A stretch of DNA of 20,544 nucleotides, from the NCBI GenBank assembly GCA_964404985.1, contig CAYOMD010000034.1, positions 1 to 20,544 of the forward strand. Reading direction: 5' to 3'. This DNA is from Hankyongella sp964404985 (GTDB taxonomy: Bacteria > Pseudomonadota > Alphaproteobacteria > Sphingomonadales > Sphingomonadaceae). The position numbers were made by a program, and so were the translations under genes. The notes below the pieces were generated by a model that saw only the letters and a program-made list of their open reading frames with translations, was not told the DNA's origin and made no database searches. Within the stretch, counting starts at the first letter, position 1; the number at the start of each line of letters is the position of its first letter. Below are positions 1-8,169 of this stretch, piece by piece.

Positions 1-1343
<1,343 letters not shown>

Positions 1344-1404
1344 TATGCAGCTGTTGTGCCTGAACTGGAGGCACGACACTATGCAAAATCATCCGCCTCA
1401 GGTC

Positions 1405-1413
1405 TGTGTATAA
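1405..1413 (-). promoter_or_regulatory. Candidate DnaA box upstream of dnaB
   Basis: The minus strand reads TTATACACA here, a full match to the general DnaA box TTATNCACA. It lies about 62 bp upstream of the dnaB start. A single 9-mer can occur by chance, so DnaA control of dnaB is only suggested. Confidence 0.35.
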
Positions 1414-1455
1414 CGGGGATCAGGGGTATGGTTAGCAAGCAGTCTATGGCGTGAT

Positions 1456-1492
1456 CGTCATCGCGAGGCTGCACAGCAGCCGTGGCGATCCA
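1456..1492 (+). repeat. 37-nt palindromic REP-like element, copy 1
   Basis: The unit starts cgtcatcgcgaggc and ends gccgtggcgatcca, with nine bases between. The same 14-nt ends and the same 37-nt length recur inverted at 7290-7326. The nine central bases differ between the copies but remain self-complementary in both (TGC-aca-GCA here, CAC-gca-GTG there). It sits between the rplI terminator and dnaB. Confidence 0.75.
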
Positions 1493-1545
1493 ATAATATT
1501 AAAGACTTCGGCGTGCTGCATCACCTGCCGTTTATCGGTCGCCCC

Positions 1546-1582
1546 AAAAACAAACGCCGCCCCGGAGCCGGAGCGGCGTTTG
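1546..1582 (-). terminator. Rho-independent terminator of the rpsF-rpsR-rplI operon
   Basis: On the minus strand a 10-bp GC-rich stem (CAAACGCCGC with GCGGCGTTTG, positions 1551-1582) is followed by a T-rich run ending at 1546. It lies about 20 bp past the rplI stop codon, as expected for the operon end. Confidence 0.85.
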
Positions 1583-1601
1583 TTGTGCGCGCTTTTAGAG
1601 G

Positions 1602-2189
1602 TTAAGCGGCGGCGTCTTCCAGTGCGTCCTCGGCAGGGCCGGCATCGGCTTCGGCCTGAGCTTCGGCGTCAGCCTGGGCTTCCGCATCTTCGGCCGCCTG
1701 CATGTCGGCCAGCGTCACGCCCTTGGCTTGCAGGACCGCTTCTTCCGCCGAGCGTGCAACATTGGCATCAATCGCCAGCGAGACTTCCGGGTGCAGCACC
1801 AGGCGGACCTTGTGCAGACCGAGTGTCTTGATTGGCTTGTCGAGCACGACCTGGGTCTTGCTCACCTTGATTTCGCCTTCACACAGGGCGTCGGCGACGT
1901 CGCGCGATGAGACCGAACCATAGAGCTGGCCGAGTTCCGAGGCCTGACGGATCAGGACCACGGTCTTGCCCTCCAGTGCCTTGGCGTCCTGTTCGGCGAC
2001 CGTGCGGCGCTTGGCATTGTCTGCCTCGATCTGCGCGCGCTGGGCGGCAAACAGCTTGCGGTTGGCATCATTGGCGCGCAGCGCCTTCTTCTGCGGCAGC
2101 AAATAATTGCGGGCAAAGCCGGTCTTGACCGATACTTCGTCCCCAATTGTGCCGAGGCGCTCAATACGTTCCAGCAGGATAACTTGCAT
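1602..2189 (-). CDS. rplI: 50S ribosomal protein bL9
   Basis: Large-subunit protein that binds 23S rRNA near the L1 stalk. The product has 195 residues and starts MQVILLERIERLGTIGDEV, the hallmark bL9 N-terminus, with the conserved GFARNYLLPQKKA stretch at residues 24-36. A long connecting helix and the C-terminal domain follow to about residue 150. Residues about 160-195 form an Ala/Glu/Asp-rich tail (QAEADAGPAEDALEDAAA), longer than in many bL9 proteins but common in alphaproteobacteria. A GGAGG ribosome site lies 7 nt before the ATG. The gene starts 14 bp after rpsR and closes the operon with a strong terminator. Confidence 0.97.
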   Translation of the reverse strand: MQVILLERIERLGTIGDEVSVKTGFARNYLLPQKKALRANDANRKLFAAQRAQIEADNAKRRTVAEQDAKALEGKTVVLIRQASELGQLYGSVSSRDVADALCEGEIKVSKTQVVLDKPIKTLGLHKVRLVLHPEVSLAIDANVARSAEEAVLQAKGVTLADMQAAEDAEAQADAEAQAEADAGPAEDALEDAAA

Positions 2190-2203
2190 GGGGGTCGCCT
2201 CCG

Positions 2204-2428
2204 TTAGCGCACGAGGTAGGGCAGCAGCCCAAGGTGGCGGGCGCGCTTGATGGCCTGGGCCAGCTCACGCTGCTTTTTGTTCGAGACCGCGGTGATGCGG
2301 GCCGGGACGATCTTGCCACGCTCAGACACGAAGCCGGAGAGCAGGCGGATATCCTTGTAGTCGATGATCGGCGCATTCGGGCCCGAGAACGGGCAGCTCT
2401 TACGCCGGCGGAAAAATGGACGTGCCAT
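2204..2428 (-). CDS. rpsR: 30S ribosomal protein bS18
   Basis: Small-subunit protein that pairs with bS6 on the 16S rRNA platform. The 74-residue product matches the family in length. It has an Arg/Lys-rich N-terminus (ARPFFRRRKSCPFSG), the core IDYKDIRLLSGFVSERGKI at residues about 22-40, and the ending KRARHLGLLPY. One N-terminal Cys is present (CPF). It lies 24 bp after rpsF and 14 bp before rplI on the same strand, which fits the classic bS6-bS18-bL9 operon. Confidence 0.97.
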   Translation of the reverse strand: MARPFFRRRKSCPFSGPNAPIIDYKDIRLLSGFVSERGKIVPARITAVSNKKQRELAQAIKRARHLGLLPYLVR

Positions 2429-2452
2429 GGTCGAGTGGTCCTTGCGCGAGAG

Positions 2453-2914
2453 TTAGAAACGGGGGCGGCGTTCGCCGCCACCAGGACGCTCCGTGCGCGC
2501 CGGGCGGTCGCCACGATCACCGCGGTCGCCGCGATCCCCGCCGGGGCGATCAAAACCGCGTTCCGGACGGTCGCTGCGCTCAGCGCGCTCGCGGTCCCGG
2601 CGCATCATCGCCGAGGGCTCAGCGTCGAGGGCCTCGACCCGCACGGTCAGGAAACGGATGATATCTTCGCTCAGGTTCGCATTGCGCTCGACTTCCTGCA
2701 CGGCGGCAGCCGGCGCGTCGACGTTCAGCAGCACATAGTGCGCCTTGCGATTTTTGCGGATACGGTAGTTCAGCGTGCGCAGACCCCAGTATTCGGTCTT
2801 GGTGACCTGCCCGCCGAGATCTGTAACGATCTGGGTGAACTGGGCGGCAATCGCGTCAACCTGCGACGTGCCAAGATCCTGGCGCGCCAGGAAGACATGC
2901 TCGTACAACGGCAT
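2453..2914 (-). CDS. rpsF: 30S ribosomal protein bS6
   Basis: Small-subunit protein that binds 16S rRNA as a heterodimer with bS18. The start was set at the ATG at 2914 (MPLYEHVFLARQDL), 17 codons inside the longest frame, because the family begins here and a GAGGAGA ribosome site precedes it. The product has 153 residues. Residues 1-100 are the ferredoxin-like domain, including EYWGLRTLNYRIRKNRKAHY. Residues 105-153 form an Arg/Asp/Gly-rich tail with repeated GDR units, likely disordered and RNA-binding. It is first in the operon with rpsR and rplI. About 65 bp separate the start from the terminator of the upstream gene. I could not identify an S6:S18 autoregulatory hairpin with confidence. 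Confidence 0.97.
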   Translation of the reverse strand: MPLYEHVFLARQDLGTSQVDAIAAQFTQIVTDLGGQVTKTEYWGLRTLNYRIRKNRKAHYVLLNVDAPAAAVQEVERNANLSEDIIRFLTVRVEALDAEPSAMMRRDRERAERSDRPERGFDRPGGDRGDRGDRGDRPARTERPGGGERRPRF

Positions 2915-2978
2915 GGATGGTCTCTCCTCAGTGCCGATCGAACGGGGTCCCAAGCGGGGCCGCACTCCGGCTGGCTAC

Positions 2979-3017
2979 AAAAAATTCCGGCGGCAGGATT
3001 GCGGCCCACCGCCGGAA
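2979..3017 (-). terminator. Rho-independent terminator after the TPR-type gene
   Basis: On the minus strand TTCCGGCGG (3017-3009) pairs perfectly with CCGCCGGAA (2993-2985) and is followed by TTTTTT. It lies about 40 bp beyond the stop of the secreted repeat protein and insulates it from rpsF, which must have its own promoter in the roughly 65 bp that remain. Confidence 0.85.
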
Positions 3018-3055
3018 GCGCGTCCTATGACTCAAAACGCTCGGGCTTGCAAGGT

Positions 3056-4195
3056 CTAGGCGCCAACGGCTCCGTAAAGTGCCCACAGCGAGGCCACGCC
3101 GGCGAACGGTGTTTCGGTTGCCGCAACCTTCTTGAGCGTCGCCGTGCCTTGCGGACGCTGGCCCGCACGGATCTGGGCGATGCCGAGCTGGGTCAGGGCC
3201 TCCGGGTCATTGTTGGCAGCCGCCTTGGTCAATGCCGGGATGGCACGCGCAAAGTCGCCATTGCCGAGCAGCAGCTTGCCGGCTTTCAACTGGTCTGCCG
3301 GGGCGGCGCTTGCGAGCAGCTTGGCGGCCTCCGACGAGGATGCCGCCGCCCGTGCCGTTGCGGCCTCCAGCAGCTTGCGGCTCATGTCGTCGTCAGCCAG
3401 CTTCCCGGCGTCCCGGGCTTTCTGCAGTGCATTGGCCGCCAAGCCGGGCTGACCGCCGAGGATCGAAAGCTTGGCAAAATTCTGGAAATCGTCCGCGCCG
3501 AGCGTGCCGGTCTCGTTCATCAGCATCATCAGGGCGAGTTGCGGCGCTGGCGGCAGGCCGGCCTTCTTCAGTTCGGACAGCAGGCGCTGCCAGTTTTCTC
3601 TCGATGGATCGAGGCGGATCAGGCGCTCGACAGTCGCAAGATAACCCTTCTTGTCGCCCATCTTGTACTGGATGCCGGAGAGGTTCACCAGCCAGCCCTT
3701 GTCCACCCTGCCGGACTTCAGCATCTGTTCGTACATCTTGCCCGCATCCGCCAGCTTGCCTTGCTGGTAATAGGACTGAGCGATGATTTCCTGCATTTGC
3801 GGGTTGTTGGGGGCCCGCTTGGCGGCGGCGATGGCGTTGCCGTATTGCCCGGCGCGGTAATAGAGCGGCGCGAGCTGCGCCGGCGTCCCGCCGACGGCCT
3901 GCAATTCATTGGCGGCCTTTGCCCATTGGCCAGTCGCGGTGTAGACATAGGCGGCAGTCTCGCCGACTTTCTTGCGCTGCGCTGCGTCCGACGCCTTGCT
4001 GCGGGCTTCCGCCAGCTTGCTTTCGGCAAGCGGCAGATTGCGCTTCTTGGCGGCGTCAACAGCCGCCTGCAGCGGCTTGCCGACGGCGGGCGGCAGGCCC
4101 TGGGCCAGCGCCGGTGACGGCGCAAGGGCTACGATCCCTGCGGGTGCTGCGACACCCAGCAGAACTGCCGTCATAAACGAATGATATGCCTTCAC
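3056..4195 (-). CDS. Secreted TPR-like repeat protein of unknown function
   Basis: The product has 379 residues. It begins with a probable Sec signal peptide (a hydrophobic stretch over residues 8-30, then PSPALA, with cleavage predicted after Ala31). The rest is Ala-rich and helical. It contains TPR-like pairs such as the segment around YYRAGQYGNAIAAAKRA, the one around QSYYQQGKLADAGKMYEQML, and a C-terminal LGNGDFARAIPALTKAA. It is probably periplasmic and may be a protein-protein scaffold; no catalytic motif is visible. The start is GTG at 4195, with GGGAGA 8 nt upstream. Similar exported TPR proteins are common in sphingomonads, but I cannot assign a role. It ends in its own terminator and is divergent from fabD. 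Confidence 0.85.
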   Translation of the reverse strand: MKAYHSFMTAVLLGVAAPAGIVALAPSPALAQGLPPAVGKPLQAAVDAAKKRNLPLAESKLAEARSKASDAAQRKKVGETAAYVYTATGQWAKAANELQAVGGTPAQLAPLYYRAGQYGNAIAAAKRAPNNPQMQEIIAQSYYQQGKLADAGKMYEQMLKSGRVDKGWLVNLSGIQYKMGDKKGYLATVERLIRLDPSRENWQRLLSELKKAGLPPAPQLALMMLMNETGTLGADDFQNFAKLSILGGQPGLAANALQKARDAGKLADDDMSRKLLEAATARAAASSSEAAKLLASAAPADQLKAGKLLLGNGDFARAIPALTKAAANNDPEALTQLGIAQIRAGQRPQGTATLKKVAATETPFAGVASLWALYGAVGA

Positions 4196-4435
4196 GTTTT
4201 CAATCTCCCGATCATCTCAAGATTTGGCCGCGTCGCTCGGTCACGCCGCGTCCTGTTCTTTGAACTATCGCCCGCGCAATCTGACCCGCTGCAGTATCGC
4301 GAGCGGTGTGGCATTTATGCAAGACTCAAAAAATCATGTAGCGCGCCGCGTCGCGCGGGCCAAGCCTGCATTGCCGTCCTTGTACTTGCAAAGTTTGATC
4401 CTTGATGAATGTCCGGTGATGCGCCTGCGCTGCGG

Positions 4436-4512
4436 GCTGGTGTCCCGAATCTGAAATCCGCTACCTTGATATTAGGCGCAGGACGGATTTCAGGTTCGAT
4501 TAGGACACTAGC
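4436..4512 (-). repeat. 77-bp palindromic element C
   Basis: Read on the minus strand it has a 10-nt outer arm (gctagtgtcc), a 4-nt one-sided bulge (taat), a 15-nt inner arm, a 23-nt loop, a matching 15-nt arm and a matching 10-nt arm. The arms pair with a few mismatches. This is the same architecture as the elements at 4525, 16121 and 16211. It lies in the 491-bp divergent gap between the TPR-type gene and fabD, which otherwise holds only promoters I could not place firmly. Confidence 0.7.
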
Positions 4513-4524
4513 AACGCATAGTTT

Positions 4525-4601
4525 CTCGTGTCGTATTGGATACGAAGTTCGCCTGCGCGCACGATATAGCAATCAAGCGAACTTCGAATCCACGACACTC
4601 G
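4525..4601 (+). repeat. 77-bp palindromic element D
   Basis: Outer arm with gtgtcgt (4528-4534), a one-sided bulge att (4535-4537), a 15-nt inner arm (4538-4552), a 24-nt loop, then the 15-nt (4577-4591) and outer (4592-4601) return arms. One inner mismatch is seen, and the last three outer bases at each end pair poorly. Its right arm is nearly identical to the half element at 20467-20491. It lies 12 bp from element C in the opposite orientation. Confidence 0.75.
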
Positions 4602-4686
4602 GTGGTGCTGCGCCTGCGGTCAACGGCTTGCGTGGCCGCGAATCGACGCATAGACCGAACCTCACGACATCTTGCAAGGAGTCTGC

Positions 4687-5628
4687 ATGCACACTGCTTT
4701 TGTATTTCCGGGACAAGGCAGCCAGGCTGTCGGCATGGGGGCTGCCCTGGCTGCGGCCAGCCGCACGGCGCACGATGTGCTCGCGGAAGTCGATGAGGCG
4801 CTGGGCCAGAAGCTCTCCGCCCTGATGGCGGAAGGGCCGGCAGAGACCCTGACCCTGACGGAGAACGCCCAGCCTGCGATCATGGCGACTTCGCTTGCCG
4901 TGGTGCGCACGCTGGAGGGGGAGTTCGGTGTGCGTCTTGAGGCTGTGGGCCACTTCGTTGCCGGGCACAGCCTGGGTGAGTATTCCGCCTTGTGTGCGGT
5001 TGGCGGGTTTGAGCTTGCGGTCGCAGCGCGACTGCTCAAGCTGCGCGGTCAGGCGATGCAGGCGGCCGTGCCCGTCGGCGAGGGCGCAATGGCAGCCGTG
5101 CTGGGTCTGGATTTGGAGACCGTGAAGGCGGTCGCCGCAGAAGCCTCGGCCTATGGCGTCTGCGCACCGGCCAACGACAATGCGCCGGGTCAGGTGGTGA
5201 TCTCTGGCCACAGGGTCGCCGTCGAGGCGGCAATCGAACTGGCCAAGGCGCGCGGCGGCAAGCGCGCGCTGCTGCTGCCGGTCTCCGCCCCGTTCCATTG
5301 CCCGCTGATGCGCCCCGCAGCGGAGCGCATGGCAGAAGCACTGGCAGAAAATCCGCCCGCTGCCCCCAGGCTGCCGGTGGTCTGCAACGTGACCGCCGCA
5401 CCCACGCAGGACCCGGAGGTCATCCGCGATCTGCTGGTCGAGCAGGTGACCGGCATGGTGCGCTGGCGCGAGAGCATCGAGACTCTGGCAGGGCTGGGGG
5501 TTGGCCGTATCGTCGAATGTGGTGCCGGCAAGGTGCTGACCGGGCTGGTCAAGCGCATTGCGCCGGACATCGAGATCGTGAACCTCGAGTCGATCACCGA
5601 CCTGGAAGCCTTCGCCAAAAGCCTTTGA
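4687..5628 (+). CDS. fabD: Malonyl-CoA:ACP transacylase
   Basis: Transfers malonyl from CoA to acyl carrier protein to supply fatty acid elongation. The 313-residue product fits the family. It opens with the FPGQGSQ motif at residues 7-13. The nucleophile is Ser95 in GHSLGEYSAL, and the catalytic His204 lies in SAPFHCPLM. The GAGKVLTGL motif near the C-terminus is also typical. The start at 4687 was chosen over an upstream ATG at 4672 because AAGGAG sits 7 nt before it and the family begins MxTAFVFPGQ. It is followed by fabG after 112 bp, a standard pairing. The promoter must lie in the element-rich gap upstream. Confidence 0.97.
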   Translation: MHTAFVFPGQGSQAVGMGAALAAASRTAHDVLAEVDEALGQKLSALMAEGPAETLTLTENAQPAIMATSLAVVRTLEGEFGVRLEAVGHFVAGHSLGEYSALCAVGGFELAVAARLLKLRGQAMQAAVPVGEGAMAAVLGLDLETVKAVAAEASAYGVCAPANDNAPGQVVISGHRVAVEAAIELAKARGGKRALLLPVSAPFHCPLMRPAAERMAEALAENPPAAPRLPVVCNVTAAPTQDPEVIRDLLVEQVTGMVRWRESIETLAGLGVGRIVECGAGKVLTGLVKRIAPDIEIVNLESITDLEAFAKSL

Positions 5629-5667
5629 CCACTCTTTGGGGTCTTTGCTTTCAATTGTGACGGCTCT

Positions 5668-5690
5668 CCCCTCCCTCCGCGAGGGAGGGG
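5668..5690. repeat. Short GC-rich palindrome between fabD and fabG
   Basis: CCCCTCCCTC pairs perfectly with GAGGGAGGGG around a 3-nt loop. A related palindrome (CCCCTCCCGC/GCGGGAGGGG) occurs at 19697-19718, so this is probably a repeat family rather than a gene-specific terminator. No T-tract follows on the plus strand, so read-through into fabG is likely. Confidence 0.6.
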
Positions 5691-5740
5691 ATAAAGTATC
5701 CGCTCAATCCCCTCAGGCACAGACATTGTAAGGACCGACC

Positions 5741-6481
5741 ATGACCCTGTTTTCCCTCGACGGCATGACTGCCCTGGTGACCGGCGCGACCGGTGGCATC
5801 GGCGGCGCAATCGCCCGCACCTTGCATGCGCAGGGTGCCTGCGTTGCCCTGTCCGGCACCCGCGCCGATGCGCTGGCGGCGCTGAGCGCGGAGTTGCCCG
5901 GCTCTGTCGTGCTGCCCTGCAACCTTGGCGATGCAGCCGCCGTCGACGCGCTGGTCCCGCAAGCGCTGGAGCGCCTCGGCAAGCTCGATATCCTGGTCAA
6001 CAACGCCGGGATCACCCGCGACCAGCTCGCCATGCGCATGAAGGATGAAGACTGGCAGGCGGTGCTCAGCATCAATCTCGAGGCGGCGTTCCGCCTGTGC
6101 CGGGCCGCGCTCAAGCCGATGATGAAGGCGCGATTCGGTCGCATCATCACCATCACCTCGGTGGTCGGGGTCACCGGCAATCCCGGCCAGGCCAATTATG
6201 CCGCCGCCAAGGCCGGGCTGATCGGGATGTCGAAGGCACTGGCGCAGGAAGTCGCCAGCCGCAGCATCACCGTCAACTGCGTGGCGCCAGGCTTCATCGC
6301 CTCGCCGATGACCGACGCACTGACCGAGGAGCAGAAGGCCCGCATGCTGGAGCGTATTCCGGTCGGCGCGCTCGGCACCGGCTTGGATGTCGCCGCTGCT
6401 GTTGCCTTCACGGCCTCGCGGGAGGCCGGCTACATGACCGGCCAGACCCTGCACATCAACGGCGGGATGGCGATGATCTGA
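5741..6481 (+). CDS. fabG: 3-oxoacyl-ACP reductase
   Basis: NADPH-dependent short-chain dehydrogenase that reduces 3-oxoacyl-ACP in fatty acid synthesis. It has 246 residues, the usual length. The cofactor motif is TGATGGIG at residues 14-21, NNAG at 87-90, Asn112, Ser140, and the catalytic pair Tyr153 and Lys157 in YAAAK. The ending GYMTGQTLHINGGMAMI is that of FabG. The usual alphaproteobacterial order continues with acpP and fabF, but here a small lipoprotein gene on the opposite strand follows at once, so acpP must lie elsewhere. Many SDR paralogues exist, but adjacency to fabD supports FabG. Confidence 0.93.
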   Translation: MTLFSLDGMTALVTGATGGIGGAIARTLHAQGACVALSGTRADALAALSAELPGSVVLPCNLGDAAAVDALVPQALERLGKLDILVNNAGITRDQLAMRMKDEDWQAVLSINLEAAFRLCRAALKPMMKARFGRIITITSVVGVTGNPGQANYAAAKAGLIGMSKALAQEVASRSITVNCVAPGFIASPMTDALTEEQKARMLERIPVGALGTGLDVAAAVAFTASREAGYMTGQTLHINGGMAMI

Positions 6482-6497
6482 GGGGCGGCCCTAGAGC

Positions 6498-6716
6498 TTA
6501 CTGCGGGGGAATGGCCTCGGACGAATAGGCCCGGTTTTCGGTGTCGCTGCGGATGCCTTCGCCCACGTCCTTCTGAACCTGCTTCATGACGACCTTCGGG
6601 GTCTCGATGCCGGGGACTGGCTTGCCCTCGCCGCCGAACAGGCCGCACCCGGCGAGCGGGGCCAGCGCGAGAACACAGGCGAGTAACAAAAGCGGGCGGC
6701 GAATGGATGCAGGCAT
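6498..6716 (-). CDS. Small lipoprotein of unknown function
   Basis: The product has 72 residues. The first 23 form a lipoprotein signal peptide: Arg6-Arg7, a hydrophobic core LLLLACVLALAP, then the lipobox LAGC with Cys24 as the lipid-modified residue. The mature part of about 49 residues begins CGLFGGEGKPVPG and ends SEAIPPQ, with a charged middle. It would be anchored in the inner or outer membrane. An AGGA motif lies 6 nt upstream of the ATG. It converges on fabG with a 16-bp gap and is divergent from the RNase P RNA gene. I recognise no family. Confidence 0.7.
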   Translation of the reverse strand: MPASIRRPLLLLACVLALAPLAGCGLFGGEGKPVPGIETPKVVMKQVQKDVGEGIRSDTENRAYSSEAIPPQ

Positions 6717-6765
6717 GAATGGTCCTGTTGTGGTTGTGTCGTCACCGTGGCGCGTCAGCCCGCGC

Positions 6766-6794
6766 TTGGCAAGCCGTGCGCGCCGGAATAGAGT
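6766..6794 (+). promoter_or_regulatory. Candidate promoter of rnpB
   Basis: TTGGCA (6766-6771) and TAGAGT (6789-6794) are 17 bp apart, a sigma-70-like pair. A start about 7 nt downstream would coincide with the 5' base of the RNase P RNA P1 helix at 6801. Confidence 0.45.
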
Positions 6795-6800
6795 GTGTGC

Positions 6801-7187
<387 letters not shown>

Positions 7188-7232
7188 CCATTTTGTGCCG
7201 CCTCCCTTGAGCGTGATGACTATTGATTGGAC

Positions 7233-7269
7233 TGTCATTGCGAGGAGCCGCAGGCGACGCGGCAATCCA
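7233..7269 (+). repeat. 37-nt REP-like element, copy 2
   Basis: Begins tgtcattgcgagg and ends cggcaatcca over 37 nt, the same length and layout as copies 1 and 3. The ends use the attgcgag/caatcca variant widespread in alphaproteobacteria. Confidence 0.7.
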
Positions 7270-7289
7270 GAGACTATGAAATTGTTTGC

Positions 7290-7326
7290 TGGATCGCCAC
7301 GGCCACTGCGTGGCCTCGCGATGACG
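7290..7326 (-). repeat. 37-nt REP-like element, copy 3 (inverted)
   Basis: On the minus strand it reads cgtcatcgcgaggc, nine bases, gccgtggcgatcca, matching copy 1 exactly at both 14-nt ends. Copies 2 and 3 face each other across 20 bp, so together they can form a larger cruciform of about 94 bp. Confidence 0.75.
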
Positions 7327-7336
7327 GCGCCGAACA

Positions 7337-7365
7337 CGTCATTGCGAGCATAGCGAAGCAATCCA
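7337..7365 (+). repeat. REP-like element, shortened copy 4
   Basis: A 29-nt version with attgcgag and gcaatcca ends. It lies 1 bp from the stop codon of the GIY-YIG gene (7367), in the same cluster as copies 2 and 3. Confidence 0.6.
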
Positions 7366-7366
7366 G

Positions 7367-7654
7367 TCAGAAAAGATCATAGAACAGGTCGCGCCAGTCT
7401 GGGTTCATCGACTCGATAAGTGCAAGCTTCTTATGCCGCGACCCCGCTTTAATCTGCTTCTCGCGAGTTATTGCGGCCTCCATCGTCTCGTGCGCCTCAA
7501 ACCATACCAGAGATTGGCACCGGTAGCGCGCAGTGAAGCCCGGGAGCATGCCGGTGCGATGTTGATGTGCCCGTCCGGGAAGATCGGAGGTTACGCCCGT
7601 GTACAAGGCCCCGTTGCGACGGTTTGCCATGATGTACACGAAGGGGTGCTTCAT
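7367..7654 (-). CDS. GIY-YIG domain small endonuclease-like protein
   Basis: The 95-residue product is a stand-alone GIY-YIG domain of the YhbQ/UPF0213 type. The motif appears as VYIM at residues 6-9 and LYTGVTSDL at residues 17-25. A conserved Arg follows (GRAHQH), then WFEAHETMEAAITREKQIK with the metal-binding Glu, and a C-terminal NPDWRDLFYDLF. Such proteins are predicted nucleases with no settled cellular role. Translation probably starts at the ATG at 7654, although the ribosome site is weak. It is divergent from yajC. Its stop lies 1 bp from a REP-like element in a cluster of three, which may not be chance. Confidence 0.88.
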   Translation of the reverse strand: MKHPFVYIMANRRNGALYTGVTSDLPGRAHQHRTGMLPGFTARYRCQSLVWFEAHETMEAAITREKQIKAGSRHKKLALIESMNPDWRDLFYDLF

Positions 7655-7719
7655 CCTGCTGTCGCTTAGCGCAGTTTTAGCTGGATCGCTACGACTAGGT
7701 CGCCCCCTCCCATGCGTCG

Positions 7720-7747
7720 TTGCGAAACTGGCGCGCGGCTGTATAGT
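7720..7747 (+). promoter_or_regulatory. Candidate sigma-70 promoter of yajC-secD-secF
   Basis: TTGCGA (7720-7725) and TATAGT (7742-7747) are separated by 16 bp, about 40 bp upstream of the yajC ATG. This is the best promoter-like pair in the 134-bp divergent gap. Confidence 0.5.
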
Positions 7748-7788
7748 CCCGCGCCAGACACGACCCCCGGAATGGATCAGATACCCGC

Positions 7789-8130
7789 ATGCTCATCTCG
7801 ACCGCTTACGCCCAGACCGCCGCACCCGGTGCCGCACCCTCACCGCTGTTTCAGATCGTGCCGTTCATTGCGATCTTCGCGATCTTCTACTTTCTGCTCA
7901 TCCGCCCGCAGCAGAAGCGCATGAAGGCGCACCGCGAAATGATCGGCAGCGTCAAGCGCGGCGACACCGTCGTCACCGCCGGCGGGCTGATCGGCAAGGT
8001 CACCCGCGTTCAGGACGACGAGGTCCAGGTCGAACTGGCCGAGAATGTGCGCGTGCGTGCCGTCAAGTCGACCCTGACCGACATTCGCACCAAGGGCGAC
8101 GCGCCAGCCAACGACACCGACAAGAAATAA
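7789..8130 (+). CDS. yajC: Sec translocon accessory protein YajC
   Basis: Small inner-membrane partner of SecDF in the holotranslocon. The 113-residue product has one membrane segment at about residues 20-40 (the core IVPFIAIFAIFYFLLIRP), followed by QQKRMKAHREMI. The soluble domain contains KRGDTVVTAGGLIGKVTRV, the family signature. The tail is hydrophilic. The ribosome site is weak. secD follows after 39 bp with a terminator-like hairpin between them. Confidence 0.96.
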   Translation: MLISTAYAQTAAPGAAPSPLFQIVPFIAIFAIFYFLLIRPQQKRMKAHREMIGSVKRGDTVVTAGGLIGKVTRVQDDEVQVELAENVRVRAVKSTLTDIRTKGDAPANDTDKK

Positions 8131-8136
8131 GCGGTC

Positions 8137-8158
8137 GCCGCCCGGCGGCTGTTTTTTT
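8137..8158 (+). terminator. Terminator-like hairpin between yajC and secD
   Basis: GCCGC (8137-8141) pairs with GCGGC (8145-8149) across a 3-nt loop, followed two bases later by a run of seven T. The stem is short, so partial termination that lowers SecDF relative to YajC is more likely than a full stop. Confidence 0.55.
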
Positions 8159-8169
8159 GGGAATTCCGA

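Noticed and set aside
2234..4117. 627-codon open frame on the plus strand
   Set aside because: It runs opposite rpsR, rpsF and the secreted repeat protein and across their terminator; no domain is recognisable.
7676..7730. Possible fifth copy of the 37-nt repeat upstream of yajC
   Set aside because: Only tggatcgctacg and cgttgcgaaa resemble the ends, the spacing is wrong and it overlaps the candidate promoter.
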